Assembly (NCBI RefSeq): GCF_900168295.1
Contig: NZ_FVZL01000003.1
Span: 1-64,000, forward strand
Origin: Arthrobacter sp. P2b
GTDB taxonomy: Bacteria; Actinomycetota; Actinomycetes; Actinomycetales; Micrococcaceae
Direction: 5' to 3'
Length of the DNA: 64,000 nt
Below, in pieces: positions 26,837-37,104 of the stretch; within the stretch, counting starts at the first letter, position 1; each line of letters opens with the position of its first letter. The notes beneath the pieces were generated by a model, which saw nothing but the letters and a program-made list of their open reading frames with translations, made no database searches and had not been told where the DNA came from. The position numbers were made by a program, and so were the translations under genes.

Positions 26837-27508
26837 TCAGCGCTTCCGCAGAGGAAGCAGAGGGGGAAGGATACCGTCTTCTACCGCACGCCGGTAAAGG
26901 TCGATCTTTGTCGTCGCCGGGCGACCGGCTGCCTCATACTTTTCGCGGATCCGGTCGATGTTCTTCTTCACGGTGCTCTCGGCAACGCCCATACGCCGTG
27001 CCACCTGGTACTGGCCCAGTCCTGCGGCATATAGCGCGATGCATTCGCGTTCGCGGTCCGACAGATTTGCTTCGACGAAGTCTGTGTCCACCTCAATAGC
27101 GGCGGCCAACTCCTGGCTGTCGATCGTTTCGCCCAGCGCAATGCGCCGGATTTTGGCGAACGTCTCGGAAATTGGTTCGGACTTCAGGGAGACTCCCATA
27201 GCTCCGTTGGCGATGGCGTCCTGGATCTGCCCCACGTTGTCGCCAAGCGTGAAGACGAGGATCCTGTAGCCGGCGGCCGTCAGTCTCGAAACGTTGTCGC
27301 CAGGCTGGGACCCGTCAGCAAGGGACAAGTCAAGGGCCACAACATCGCAGATATCCCGTCCTGCACCAAGAAAGGCATCAACGGTGGGGGCGCCACCAAT
27401 AACCCGTACATAGGGCGTTTTGCCATCGGCTTCACGGGCCGCCGAGGCCGCAAACCCAAGCCTGACGGCTTCATGATCGTCGATAATCCCCGCACGTACT
27501 GTTTCCAC
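26837..27508 (-). CDS. NarL/FixJ-family response regulator
   Basis: 223 residues from GTG at 27508 (VETVRAGIIDDHEAVRLG), which has AGGGGG upstream; the open frame extends to 27577. Receiver domain: acidic pair IIDDHEAV, phosphorylated Asp in VVALDLSL. C-terminal LuxR-type helix-turn-helix: LSDRERECIALYAAGLGQYQ then MGVAESTVKKNIDRIREKY. It is the first gene of the two-component operon. The usual receiver threonine region reads LVFTLGDN. Confidence 0.88.
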   Translation of the reverse strand: METVRAGIIDDHEAVRLGFAASAAREADGKTPYVRVIGGAPTVDAFLGAGRDICDVVALDLSLADGSQPGDNVSRLTAAGYRILVFTLGDNVGQIQDAIANGAMGVSLKSEPISETFAKIRRIALGETIDSQELAAAIEVDTDFVEANLSDRERECIALYAAGLGQYQVARRMGVAESTVKKNIDRIREKYEAAGRPATTKIDLYRRAVEDGILPPLLPLRKR

Positions 27509-28011
27509 CCAAACCCCCTGCGTTTTCCGGCAGCCTTCAAAGAAGATCAGTTTGGGGTTCCATTCGAAATGTACCAACTGTGACGCAGTGAGTTTCAGCT
27601 GTCTCCCCAGGGTTACGCGGTGTCCCCACTTCCGGGGACATTGCCGGGATTAACTCGCTGTTGCTGGTGCTGCGTGTTCTTACCGGCTTTAGAGTCGAGC
27701 AGAACTACTGGGCGAAGGCAAAGAGCAGGCAGTTGCTACTCCAGTAATTGCCGGGAAACCAGCGGTCATATTGGGGGGCCGCTGGATTCTCCAGAGCCAT
27801 AAAATGCCTGACAAAAACTAATTAGCGTATGAATACTTGGTCACGCACTAGGCCCTCGAATAAAATAACAAGCAGATGTTGGTGACAGATTTTGTCACAT
27901 GCTCCCAAAGGGTCTTTTGGGAATTCCGACATATTCCAGCGGACAACGTAATTTTTTCTGTTTCTGATATCTTCCATTCGATAGCGCTTTTGCCGCATTT
28001 GGGGGAACAAT
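27509..28011. other. Intergenic region upstream of the giant esterase gene
   Basis: About 500 bases holding divergent promoters. It becomes AT-rich toward the giant gene and contains a TAAAAT candidate -10 box near 27863. GGGGGA sits seven bases before the ATG at 28012. No gene or repeat was found. Confidence 0.5.
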
Positions 28012-31000
28012 ATGAAACAAGGTCCTGCTTCGAACGTGTCCGGGATAGCGCGCCTGAGGCGCGTCATCTCCGTAGGGATCACCTCATCACTCCTGGCGGG
28101 ATACATGGTCCTGCTCCCGGCCTCGATGATCCCCGCAGGTGCCGTGGAACCCCTTCCCTCGCCCTCAGGGTCCACAAGCGCCCCCTCAGGCCCCTCCGCG
28201 CCGGAACTGACAGCTCCCAGCGAATCCCTGCCAGCCTGGACCATGGATCCGCAAAACCAGAGTGAAACTGACCAGCGCATGCGGCCGGGCAATTACAGCC
28301 CGAAAATACTGTCCGTGCGGCTGGCTGATGAAACGGGTTCTCCGGTGGCGGACGCGGTCGTCAAGTTCCAAGTCACCGCGGGCGACGCTTTTTTTGATCG
28401 GACCAGCACCACCGTCCTTGAGATGCCCACCAACGCGGAAGGCGTCGCATCCGCCAGCAGCCGTTACAGCGAGGCAATGAGCGGACTCGTTGCCGGTTCA
28501 AATTACACGGGCAGCATCACGGTCCAGGCAACCGTGACTGGTTCGTCTGCATCCTTCACATTCGACCAGATCCATTCCACAGTGGCCGAAAGGCTGGAAT
28601 ATGTGGGAGGCCGCGACCAGCAGCTCCGCAGCCCCTACGAAGTGATCAAGCCGCTGTCCGTCCGCGCCGTTGACGGCGACGGCCACCCGGTTCCTGATAC
28701 CCAGATTGAGTTTGCGGCCAAGGACGGCACTGCCAACTTCGCCTGGTCATATCCCACCACCACCATCACCACCAACCAGGAGGGTGTTGCCTCAACAAGT
28801 GAGGGCCGCAACTACTACCAGGTGCTCCGGTCGGGCGTCGGCTCCGAGGGGTACGCGGTGGCCGCAGAGGTCGAAGCCAGGCTCGCCGGCGCTGAACCCG
28901 TTCCGTTTTCCATTCCCCTGGCACCCGTCCACAACATAGACATCCTCTCCGGTGACAACCAGGAAGTGGCCGGGGAAGACTACTACCAGCCCCTCCAAGC
29001 AGTTCTTCGGGACCGCGACGGCCAGGCTTTGGCCTACAGAAAAACCACTTTCCAGATCACCGGCGAAGCCAGCTTCATGAACACAGGTGAAGCCCAAAAG
29101 ACCTTTGACACCTCCAGCCAATGGGATGGCACCGTCACGGTGCCCCGGAACACGCTCCGTGCGAACGGCGGCCATGCTGCTTCCGGTACGTCGCTGACCG
29201 TCGGTACCTCAAGCGGTGGCATGAGCACCGATTTCCACCTCAAGGTCACCCCGCAGCCAAGGGCTTGGAACCTGACGCAGGAGTACGGCAGCGGCCAGAC
29301 GACGGCGGCCGGGGACGCGTTCGCCACGCCGCTCGGCGTCTACGCCCGGGACGAGCAGGGCCGTTTGGCCGGCTACGCTCCGGTGACGTTCGAGATCATT
29401 AACGGGGGCGGCGCCTACTTCGCGCTCGCCGACGGTAGCCGGACGACGGCGCTGACCGTTGAGGCAGACCGCTACGGCCGGGCCAGTACACCTCAGCTCT
29501 GGAGCGGGAATTCCCTGGGCAGCTTTACCGTCAAGGCAACCACCCCTGACTTCGCCGGCCAGCTGGCTTTCGACCTGGACGTTGTGGGGCAGCCTGCATC
29601 CGTACGCCTCTATCCGGAAACGGGCACCACGGCGTACCCCGATTCCAGCCTGGGATGGCCCTATGCAGTTGTCACCGACAGCGACGGACGGCCCGTGGGC
29701 AACCAGACGGTCACCTTCACCGTGGAGAGCGGAGCCGTCAGCATTGGACACAGCACCGACGGAAGCGGGAAGAGCCGTAGCGGCATCACCGACTCCAATG
29801 GCATCGCCTACGCGGGGGATGCACTTTACACGGGCGCCGGGAAGTCCGCCTATGGCCCGGCCGCCCTCAGCGCCACCCTCGCCGGCGGGCAGCGGGCTGA
29901 CGCGTCGTACACCGTTGTCACCTATCCGGCCGTCAAGCAGCTGTTGGTGGTTGGCGGTGAAGGCCTCTCAGCGAAGCCGGGCGAAATGTTTGGAGCAGTA
30001 GACATCCTTGCCGACAGCCAGACCTGGCCCTACGCAGGCTACACCGACGTGACCTTTGAACTTGGCGGAAGCACCGGCAGTTATTTTCTGGACGGACAGG
30101 GCCAGCGGGTGGACGGGCCTGTGACTGTCACTGCGTCGCGCTACGGTTACGCGCAGGCCCCCACCATCATGGCCGGTGAAACACCCGGAAGTATCAACCT
30201 GAAGGTATCGGCGCCAGGCGTGCCCCATCTGCAGGTCAACCTGTCAGTCAGTGCTGGGGCCAGCAGCATCACCAAGACGTCCCAGGATGGCCTTCAAGTG
30301 CTTCCCGAGGACAGCTTTGGTTATCTCAGTGTCCGTATCCAGGACGAAGCCGGAAACCCCGTCAGCAACGAGGAAGTCACGTTCACCGTCCGGGAAGGCG
30401 GCGCTTCGTTCTCCGGGTACTGGTGGGGGTACTGCGGCGGCCAGGCAAACGGCAACAAGACTATGACCGTAAGAAGCGACGCGTTCGGGAACGCGTACTC
30501 GTCCGTGGCCTTGTGCGCCGACGCCGGCGCTGAAGCCCCCGGCCAGGTCATCGTCGACGTCGCGGCGGCCGGAATACAGGGCGATCCCTTCACGTTCACG
30601 GTGAAGCCGTTCCCCGCGGCTGCTGTCCTGCATGCATATGACCCGTCCAGTCCCCACGTCAAGACCGGTGACGACCTTTATGGCTTCCCCTATGTTTATG
30701 CCCGGGATAGCAGCGGCAATGCTGCGGGTTACGCCCAGGTAACCTATGCCATCGAGGGAGACACGGACGCCCGTTTCAAGGTCACCGATCCGGCAACAGG
30801 AACTGTCAGCCTGGAACAACAGGTAGTCCTCACAGCAGACCGGTGGGGCAGCCTTCCGACTCCGACCATTGCTGCCGGTGAGGTTAGGGGAACATTCTCT
30901 GTCACGGCCAGGAGCGGCGAATCGAATGAGCTGCGCTGGGACGGCCTGCGCGTCGTCGGTCCCATCGCTTCCGTGACCGCCGTAGCCGGTGACGGCCAAA

Positions 31001-34000
31001 AGCTCTACCCGAACAACTACACCTCCGGGCTGCGCGTGGTGGCCAGGGACTCAGACGGCTACGCCGTTCCAAACCAGTCGATCACCTTCACACTGCCGCC
31101 GGAACTGGAACACCGCTTCGCTTACACCTGGTCCACCTCCGTAGCGGCAACAACCGACGCCAAGGGTGAAGCGATGCCGGGGTACTCCTACTACTCCGGT
31201 GTCTATCTTGGAAGCACCACCGGACCTTTCACTGTGTCCGTGGAGCACGGCGCGCAGACCTACAGGCCCTTCAACCTTGAGGCTCTGGCATATCCGGTGG
31301 CGAACGTGCTGGACAATGCCGGCGGGGGGAGCCAGGGCGTCCAGCCCAACACCGGCTTCCCCGCACGGCTGTCAGCCAGGGTCGCCAATTCCGACGCCGC
31401 TGTCGGCATTCCCAACGTCCCGGTCACGTGGGCCATCGAGGGGGCAACAGACGCCTACTTCGTCCTCGACAACGGGACCCGCGCCGCTTCAACGGTCGTG
31501 ACCTCGGATGCGGCAGGATGGGTGGTTGCACCAGCACTCTTCGCGGGCAGCCAGGGCGGAAGCTTCACGGTGACGGCAACCGCTGAAGGAATAGCGCCGG
31601 CGGTCTTTGACCTTGGCGTACTCAGTTCCGCGCGGATCCTGGAGAAACTGGCCGGGGACGGCCAGGTTGCAAAGGTCGGCAAGACGTTTGAGCCGGTACA
31701 GGTGGTGGTGAAGGACGACTCCGGGAATCCGGTAGCGAACCAGCGTGTCCGTTTCACCACGGAGGCGCCCAGCCGGGCGAACTTCGCGGGGACCTTCAGG
31801 ACCTACGCCATCACCGACAGCCAGGGACGGGCCAGCTCCGGCCCGATCACCGCTGGACCCGAAACAGGCGAAGCCACCATCACTGCAGTCTCGGGAACCC
31901 TGGAACCGCAGGCCTTTACGCTGACCGCAGAGCCACTGGCCACGCCCGCGGTTCTGTCCGAAGCCACGGGCAACGGACAATCAGTAACGGCAGGAGCCGT
32001 TTTCCCGGTACCGCTGGGCGTCCGTGCCCTGGACGCCGAGGACAACCCGGCTGAGCAGGTCAGTGTCACCTTTACCGTCACCGGCTCGAGAGGGTCAAGC
32101 TTCGCCGATGGTGCTGCAACCTACACGGGGAAGACGAACGCGGACGGCTGGATCTACTCGCCCTTGGTGACTGCGGGGGCAACGGCCGGCGCGCTGTCGA
32201 TTGTTGCCTCAGCAGACGGTGTTGCTACGTTCGCCTACGAGCTCACCATCAAGGATCCCAACACGGCGCCGCAGCTTGAGCTGACCACTTCAGCCGCCGC
32301 CGTCGAGATCGGTACGCCGGTGACATACGTGCTCAACGCGACCGACGCGGACGGTGACGCACTGTCCTACGCCATCGATTTTGGTGACGGCGCAGGCGCG
32401 GAGGGCAGGTATCCAAGCAGCCAAACGATCACTCACGCGTACACCCAAGCCGGCTCCTACCTGGTGCATGCCACGGTACGGGACAGCGCGGGGTCGACAT
32501 CCACGACGGCAAGGATCAGCGTCGTCCTGCCGGAGTCTTTGCTGGCGGACGCGGGAGAGCCTCAACAGGCCGAAACCGGTCAGGCAGTGCTGTTTGACGC
32601 CGGCGGGTCCAAGCCTCTGGCCCTGATTCAGGAAGCCACGTGGGACTTCGGTGACGGAACCACAGGCAGCGGACTGCGCGCCCAGCACGTCTACTCGGCG
32701 GCTGGCGAGTACGCTGTCTCGCTGACTGTCCGCAATGGCAGTGAGACTGCGACGTCCTCGACCACCGTCAGGGTGGAACAGGCGAGTGTCCTGCCGGGGC
32801 TGGCTGTCACGGTGAAGTCAGGGGCCGGTCTCCTGTCGGGTGCCGTCGTGACCACCAACCTTTCCGACGGCCGGCGGGTCACCGCCACTTCTGGCGCCGA
32901 CGGAGTTGCTGTCCTTCGAGGACTGCCCGACGGCGGGCACAGCGTCTTCGTGTCAGCCGGCGGACACCTGCCCCTGGTGGTGCAGGGAGTGGTGAGCGCG
33001 GGAACAGGCAGTGCGGAGGCGGTACTGACCTCTGGGGACGTGGGTTCCGCGGTCCTCGATACGCGGACACTGACCATCGGTGAAATTACCGAACTCGGGA
33101 TCGACCCGGCGGCGCCTGAAAACCAGCAGGTGTTCGAATCCGAGATCCATCTCGCTGTCAATGGTGAAGAGGCCGCTGAGGTTCCGCCGCTCCAGGTGAT
33201 CTGGAACCTCGATGACACCATCGGTGTCCGGACGGACCCCTTCGCTCCGGTCCACTGGGTGGGAATCACCACCACCAGCCTCACCATCGGAAACTACGAC
33301 TTCGCCCCGAGTACCACCACGGTTGGCGGCCAGCGCATTGTGCAGTGGCTTATTGTTCCAACACGGGGGAGCTACCTCAAGGAGTTCTTTGAGGCCCGCC
33401 TCGTTGTCCAGAACCTTTCGGATGCGGCCTTTACCTTCACCAAGGGGCAGGCGGAGATTGCCCTTCCCGCGGGGATCAGCCTTGCCCCCACAGCGGCTCT
33501 GCAGACGGCCCTCGTGCCGGCAGCAGACATTCCGGGCGGCGGAAGCACCACCATTTACTGGACGCTCAGGGGCGACGCGGAGGGCGAATACAACATCGCC
33601 GCTACCTACACCGGTGTCCTGGAACCTGTGGGTGCGCCGGTCCGCCTGGAGGCCAGCACGGAGAAACCCCTGAAGGTTTGGGGCGGTTCGGCACTGCAGA
33701 TGGAAGTGGTCGCCGATCCTTCCGCGGAAGAACTTCACCCGTTCCGCGTCACCGTGAAGCTGCGGAACCAGACGCCGGACGGCTCCGGGATACCTGTCTA
33801 CAACCCGACGTTCGAGGTTTTTGCAGGCACGAATTACCTGCTGGCACCCGACGTTGACTACAAGATGTCTGCCGCCGCGCTCCTCCCCGGTGATGTGCTC
33901 GAAAAGGACTTCATCGTGTACTCACGCGGCTCGGGCGAAATCGGGGTTGACGATGAAGATCTTCGCCAAAGCTTTGTTGTCTCGACCGGCGGAACCGTGG

Positions 34001-36036
34001 ACGTTGACTACGCCCCGGTGACGACGCACTCCTCACGCACAGACGATAAAAACGTCAAGGGAGTCTGGGGCGGTCTGTGGCCTGCTAACGAATTGACCAT
34101 AGGTTGGCAAGGAACAACTGACGCCGAGCAATACTTTCTGTACTCGAGGAATGACTTGGACTCCGGTCAGTGGAATTTGGTGACTGAAGGGCACCTCCCG
34201 ATCATGCCCGTGGTCCGGGAGCTGCAGGGAGGCAGCAGCCAGCTGGGGAAGTACTATTCAGTGGTCACCAAACTGGGCAATGGCACGTTGACTCCCAAAC
34301 ACCGGATCCTCCAGATGCCGCTCACTCCTCCGCTGCAGATCGCGGAGACCAACAACGGCTCCGCTATCGGCGGAAGCACAACCGATTCCGTGCAGTGTGT
34401 GGACGTACTCTTCATAGGTGCAGCAGGTTCCGGTGAAGGCCTCATGGGTCCGGGCATCACATCTGTTAGGAACAAACTGGACGAGCAGCTAGGCGATGAC
34501 CGCACCTACGGAGCTATCCGCGTGGATTATCCTGCAGCTCCCGTCCCGGTGGTGAGCTTCAACGTGACAGTTGACCCCCTGGATTATTTGAGCAGCATCG
34601 ATTCAGGAGTGGTCGAGCTCAAGCGTTTCCTGGCGAAACGTGCAGAAAAAAACTGCGCCGATGAGAAATATGTTCTCGCTGGCTACTCCCAAGGCGGGAT
34701 AGTCGTTTCGCGCGCAATATGGGAATCTCCGGAGTTGTTTCCTGCGGAAAAGGTGGCTGGTGTCTTCCTTCTTGCGAATGCCGCAAACAGCCCGTCGATT
34801 GGAGGAGAAATTTGGGGAACCGCGGAACATAAGTACGGCATTTCTTGGCCTCTGTGGAAGCCCGTGGTTCCCGGGCACCTGGCTGACCGAACGTACTCTT
34901 TGTGCGACCAAAATGATATGGTCTGCGACACTGTCACCACTTTGGCATCCGACGGTGCTGGTTCTGTGGTTTGCGATGGCGCTACGACTACCGTCTGTGA
35001 CGACGTGAGCACGATTATCTGTAACGTGAACACCGCTGTAAAAGTTGCGTGTGATGGGACCAGGTTCGTGGACGGATACCTGGTGCATACCCACTACCAT
35101 GAACGGCAGGATGCGGAGCTATATCGCTTCGCGAAGCTGACCCGTGACCGTCTCATGCGTGTTGCAGTCCCGACGGACGACCCGTACAAAATCGAAACGG
35201 CCGGAAACGTCAAGTTCGAGTCACAGCTCGAGGCCAAACCAATGGAAGGAGCTACAGCCATCTGGCAGCTCGATCCGCAAACATTGCCCCCAGGCGTGGA
35301 GTTGACTGTCACGCCGGACGGAATGGTCAGCGGTAAGGTGCCCCCGGGCTACTGGAAGTTCCCTGTATCCTTGATCGGCCACCCGGAGTTTGGACGAAGG
35401 GGCGTTACCCTCGAAGTTCGCGCCGGCTGGGCGGCGGTCGCTCTGATTTTCCCGCAGACAGTGCTTGCTCCGGAGTCTGAGCTGAAGCCATACCGCGTCA
35501 GGCTGCTGGACAGCGCCGGCAATGCCGTTGCCCGAGCAGAGGTCGAGTTCAGAGTTGACGGTCCGGCGTCCTTCGCCGGAGGCTCACAAAGCTACAAAGT
35601 CCTGAGCGACGCCAAGGGCTACGCGGAATCGATCATCCCGGTTCCCACTGGAGGGAACGGGACAGTGACAGCCACGGCGACTGTTCCGGGCCGTCCCTCC
35701 ATGGAGCTTGAGCCCCAGGAAGTGCTTCCCCAGATTCTTCCCAACGGGGTGAGCACGGTTGTTACCCCGAAATTCGTGGCCGGAAAGGTGGTCCTGGAAG
35801 TCCAGGTCTGGAACACCTCTAACGAGTCCAAAAGGGTGACGCTGGACAGCCGCTTCGGGTCAAAGAACCTGGGGGACATTGCACCCGGGGCGGCCGTTAC
35901 TCACCTGTTCGAAACTGAGCAGAAGCAGACGCCGCAGGGGGCCGTCCGCGTGACCGCATTCGGAGCAGCATCGTCCGGATCGGAAGTCCGGAACTACGCC
36001 GCCTACAACCCCGGCGCCGAAAAGAAGCCTGCGTAG
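28012..36036 (+). CDS. Giant secreted multidomain protein: about 12 Ig-like repeats, PKD domains and a cutinase-type esterase
   Basis: 2674 residues. A Sec-type signal ends near PASMIPAGA (about 45). About twelve repeats of some 110 residues follow to about 1420, each with D-x-x-G-x-PV...VTFxV...G-x-A...AG...GxFxVTA, like invasin/Big_1 domains. Two PKD domains sit near 1420-1590 (YAIDFGDG; ATWDFGDGTTG). A carboxypeptidase-regulatory-like domain and CARDB-like domains follow. A cutinase-family domain spans about 2120-2385, with nucleophile elbow GYSQGG (Ser2226) and His in DGYLVHTHYH. Into it is inserted a cysteine-rich stretch with repeated VCD. One or two more Ig-like domains end the protein. 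No sorting signal or C-terminal helix is seen. It likely acts outside the cell on ester polymers or surfaces (inference). Confidence 0.88.
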   Translation: MKQGPASNVSGIARLRRVISVGITSSLLAGYMVLLPASMIPAGAVEPLPSPSGSTSAPSGPSAPELTAPSESLPAWTMDPQNQSETDQRMRPGNYSPKILSVRLADETGSPVADAVVKFQVTAGDAFFDRTSTTVLEMPTNAEGVASASSRYSEAMSGLVAGSNYTGSITVQATVTGSSASFTFDQIHSTVAERLEYVGGRDQQLRSPYEVIKPLSVRAVDGDGHPVPDTQIEFAAKDGTANFAWSYPTTTITTNQEGVASTSEGRNYYQVLRSGVGSEGYAVAAEVEARLAGAEPVPFSIPLAPVHNIDILSGDNQEVAGEDYYQPLQAVLRDRDGQALAYRKTTFQITGEASFMNTGEAQKTFDTSSQWDGTVTVPRNTLRANGGHAASGTSLTVGTSSGGMSTDFHLKVTPQPRAWNLTQEYGSGQTTAAGDAFATPLGVYARDEQGRLAGYAPVTFEIINGGGAYFALADGSRTTALTVEADRYGRASTPQLWSGNSLGSFTVKATTPDFAGQLAFDLDVVGQPASVRLYPETGTTAYPDSSLGWPYAVVTDSDGRPVGNQTVTFTVESGAVSIGHSTDGSGKSRSGITDSNGIAYAGDALYTGAGKSAYGPAALSATLAGGQRADASYTVVTYPAVKQLLVVGGEGLSAKPGEMFGAVDILADSQTWPYAGYTDVTFELGGSTGSYFLDGQGQRVDGPVTVTASRYGYAQAPTIMAGETPGSINLKVSAPGVPHLQVNLSVSAGASSITKTSQDGLQVLPEDSFGYLSVRIQDEAGNPVSNEEVTFTVREGGASFSGYWWGYCGGQANGNKTMTVRSDAFGNAYSSVALCADAGAEAPGQVIVDVAAAGIQGDPFTFTVKPFPAAAVLHAYDPSSPHVKTGDDLYGFPYVYARDSSGNAAGYAQVTYAIEGDTDARFKVTDPATGTVSLEQQVVLTADRWGSLPTPTIAAGEVRGTFSVTARSGESNELRWDGLRVVGPIASVTAVAGDGQKLYPNNYTSGLRVVARDSDGYAVPNQSITFTLPPELEHRFAYTWSTSVAATTDAKGEAMPGYSYYSGVYLGSTTGPFTVSVEHGAQTYRPFNLEALAYPVANVLDNAGGGSQGVQPNTGFPARLSARVANSDAAVGIPNVPVTWAIEGATDAYFVLDNGTRAASTVVTSDAAGWVVAPALFAGSQGGSFTVTATAEGIAPAVFDLGVLSSARILEKLAGDGQVAKVGKTFEPVQVVVKDDSGNPVANQRVRFTTEAPSRANFAGTFRTYAITDSQGRASSGPITAGPETGEATITAVSGTLEPQAFTLTAEPLATPAVLSEATGNGQSVTAGAVFPVPLGVRALDAEDNPAEQVSVTFTVTGSRGSSFADGAATYTGKTNADGWIYSPLVTAGATAGALSIVASADGVATFAYELTIKDPNTAPQLELTTSAAAVEIGTPVTYVLNATDADGDALSYAIDFGDGAGAEGRYPSSQTITHAYTQAGSYLVHATVRDSAGSTSTTARISVVLPESLLADAGEPQQAETGQAVLFDAGGSKPLALIQEATWDFGDGTTGSGLRAQHVYSAAGEYAVSLTVRNGSETATSSTTVRVEQASVLPGLAVTVKSGAGLLSGAVVTTNLSDGRRVTATSGADGVAVLRGLPDGGHSVFVSAGGHLPLVVQGVVSAGTGSAEAVLTSGDVGSAVLDTRTLTIGEITELGIDPAAPENQQVFESEIHLAVNGEEAAEVPPLQVIWNLDDTIGVRTDPFAPVHWVGITTTSLTIGNYDFAPSTTTVGGQRIVQWLIVPTRGSYLKEFFEARLVVQNLSDAAFTFTKGQAEIALPAGISLAPTAALQTALVPAADIPGGGSTTIYWTLRGDAEGEYNIAATYTGVLEPVGAPVRLEASTEKPLKVWGGSALQMEVVADPSAEELHPFRVTVKLRNQTPDGSGIPVYNPTFEVFAGTNYLLAPDVDYKMSAAALLPGDVLEKDFIVYSRGSGEIGVDDEDLRQSFVVSTGGTVDVDYAPVTTHSSRTDDKNVKGVWGGLWPANELTIGWQGTTDAEQYFLYSRNDLDSGQWNLVTEGHLPIMPVVRELQGGSSQLGKYYSVVTKLGNGTLTPKHRILQMPLTPPLQIAETNNGSAIGGSTTDSVQCVDVLFIGAAGSGEGLMGPGITSVRNKLDEQLGDDRTYGAIRVDYPAAPVPVVSFNVTVDPLDYLSSIDSGVVELKRFLAKRAEKNCADEKYVLAGYSQGGIVVSRAIWESPELFPAEKVAGVFLLANAANSPSIGGEIWGTAEHKYGISWPLWKPVVPGHLADRTYSLCDQNDMVCDTVTTLASDGAGSVVCDGATTTVCDDVSTIICNVNTAVKVACDGTRFVDGYLVHTHYHERQDAELYRFAKLTRDRLMRVAVPTDDPYKIETAGNVKFESQLEAKPMEGATAIWQLDPQTLPPGVELTVTPDGMVSGKVPPGYWKFPVSLIGHPEFGRRGVTLEVRAGWAAVALIFPQTVLAPESELKPYRVRLLDSAGNAVARAEVEFRVDGPASFAGGSQSYKVLSDAKGYAESIIPVPTGGNGTVTATATVPGRPSMELEPQEVLPQILPNGVSTVVTPKFVAGKVVLEVQVWNTSNESKRVTLDSRFGSKNLGDIAPGAAVTHLFETEQKQTPQGAVRVTAFGAASSGSEVRNYAAYNPGAEKKPA

Positions 36037-36081
36037 GCGATTTCATAGGGGGGCGCACCCGCCCCTTGCAAAAGGTGAAAT

Positions 36082-36111
36082 GTACGACGGCGGCGTGTGC
36101 CGACGTCGTAC
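36082..36111. repeat. Palindromic dispersed repeat, copy 1
   Basis: GTACGACGGCGGC and GCCGACGTCGTAC arms, one mismatch. Member of a family with copies at 38711, 48306, 49205 and 49658. It lies just after the giant gene, before the terminator. Confidence 0.8.
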
Positions 36112-36115
36112 TTAA

Positions 36116-36148
36116 AAACCCGCGGCCTCCACCGGGGGCCGCGGGTTT
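36116..36148. terminator. Bidirectional intrinsic terminator
   Basis: AAACCCGCGGCC and GGCCGCGGGTTT form a 12-bp stem, with A- and T-rich flanks on both sides. It can serve the giant gene (plus) and the TM2 gene (minus), which converge here. Confidence 0.88.
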
Positions 36149-36160
36149 CTGCTCATTCGA

Positions 36161-37075
36161 TTACTGGGTAGTCAGGGTGAAAGTGGCTGCCTTATCGCCA
36201 ACGTCGTCGGTGACCACGATGGTGGTGGGGCCCTTCTTGACGTCGAACACCACTACACCCTGGCGTGCATCGCCGGCGGTCACTTCCTCGGTGGGCAGGC
36301 CCTCAAGCCCTTCCTCCAGGTAGATCCCTTCGCCCTCGTTGCCGTCGGCGTCGTAGGCCTCGAAGTTTGAGGAGCTGGCAAGGCTGGTTCCGGTCAGCGT
36401 CTCCCAGGAAACATTGATGGCGAGGAAGCCTCCGTTGGCCGGCTTCATGTAGGACATCGCAGGAATTTCCTGGGTGTAGATGGCGTCGATGACGCCCACC
36501 CTCACGGTGTTTCCGTCGGAGACCGTAACGGTGAAGGAGGTGTCATCACCGGCGGTAACGGAGGTCCCTGATGCCGCTTCACTGACCTGCGGATCGGAGG
36601 CCTGGGTGACCTCGGGTGAGGTTTTGCGCAGTGTGTCCACCGCACTGTTGGCCAGGGCAAAGGACATCACGGTGTACAGGATGCCGACAACCACCCCGAC
36701 GAGCCAGACGGCGCCGGTGATGATCCAGGCCGTCTTCTTGTTTTCCGGGTAACCCTCCAGCGGCAACCCGTTCTTGTCCCGCATGTTCCCGGTCAGGATG
36801 ACGATCAGGTCGATGATGGACCAGATGCCGAAGCCGCCCATGGTCAGCAGCTTGGCGACGCCGGTACCGATCTTGCCGAGGTAGAAGCGGTCCACACCCA
36901 GGCCGCCCAGCAGGAGGGAGAGGAGCCAGGCAACCACGTAGGACTTACCCGGGGCGGTGGCATAAGGAGGGTTTCCATAGGGGCCCGGCTGGTATCCGCC
37001 CTGTTGTCCTCCCTGGTACGGTCCGCCAAAGCTGGCAGGTGCTGTGGGGATCGGCGGGGCTGAGTTTTCATTCAC
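36161..37075 (-). CDS. TM2-domain membrane protein with C-terminal extracellular beta domain (DUF4352-like)
   Basis: 304 residues from GTG. N-terminus rich in Pro/Gly/Gln (PYQGGQQGGYQPGPYG). TM2 domain at about 45-100: KSYVVAWLLSLLLGGLGVDR, FYLGKIGTGVAKLLT, then GIWSIIDLIVIL. A third helix lies near 115-140. The exported part (about 150-304) resembles telokin-like DUF4352 (SVTAGDDTSFTVTVSDGNTV ... GGFLAINVSWETLTG). Function unknown. It shares a terminator with the giant gene. Confidence 0.85.
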   Translation of the reverse strand: MNENSAPPIPTAPASFGGPYQGGQQGGYQPGPYGNPPYATAPGKSYVVAWLLSLLLGGLGVDRFYLGKIGTGVAKLLTMGGFGIWSIIDLIVILTGNMRDKNGLPLEGYPENKKTAWIITGAVWLVGVVVGILYTVMSFALANSAVDTLRKTSPEVTQASDPQVSEAASGTSVTAGDDTSFTVTVSDGNTVRVGVIDAIYTQEIPAMSYMKPANGGFLAINVSWETLTGTSLASSSNFEAYDADGNEGEGIYLEEGLEGLPTEEVTAGDARQGVVVFDVKKGPTTIVVTDDVGDKAATFTLTTQ

Positions 37076-37104
37076 CCGTTGAACGTACTGGAGGCGGCGC
37101 AGAA

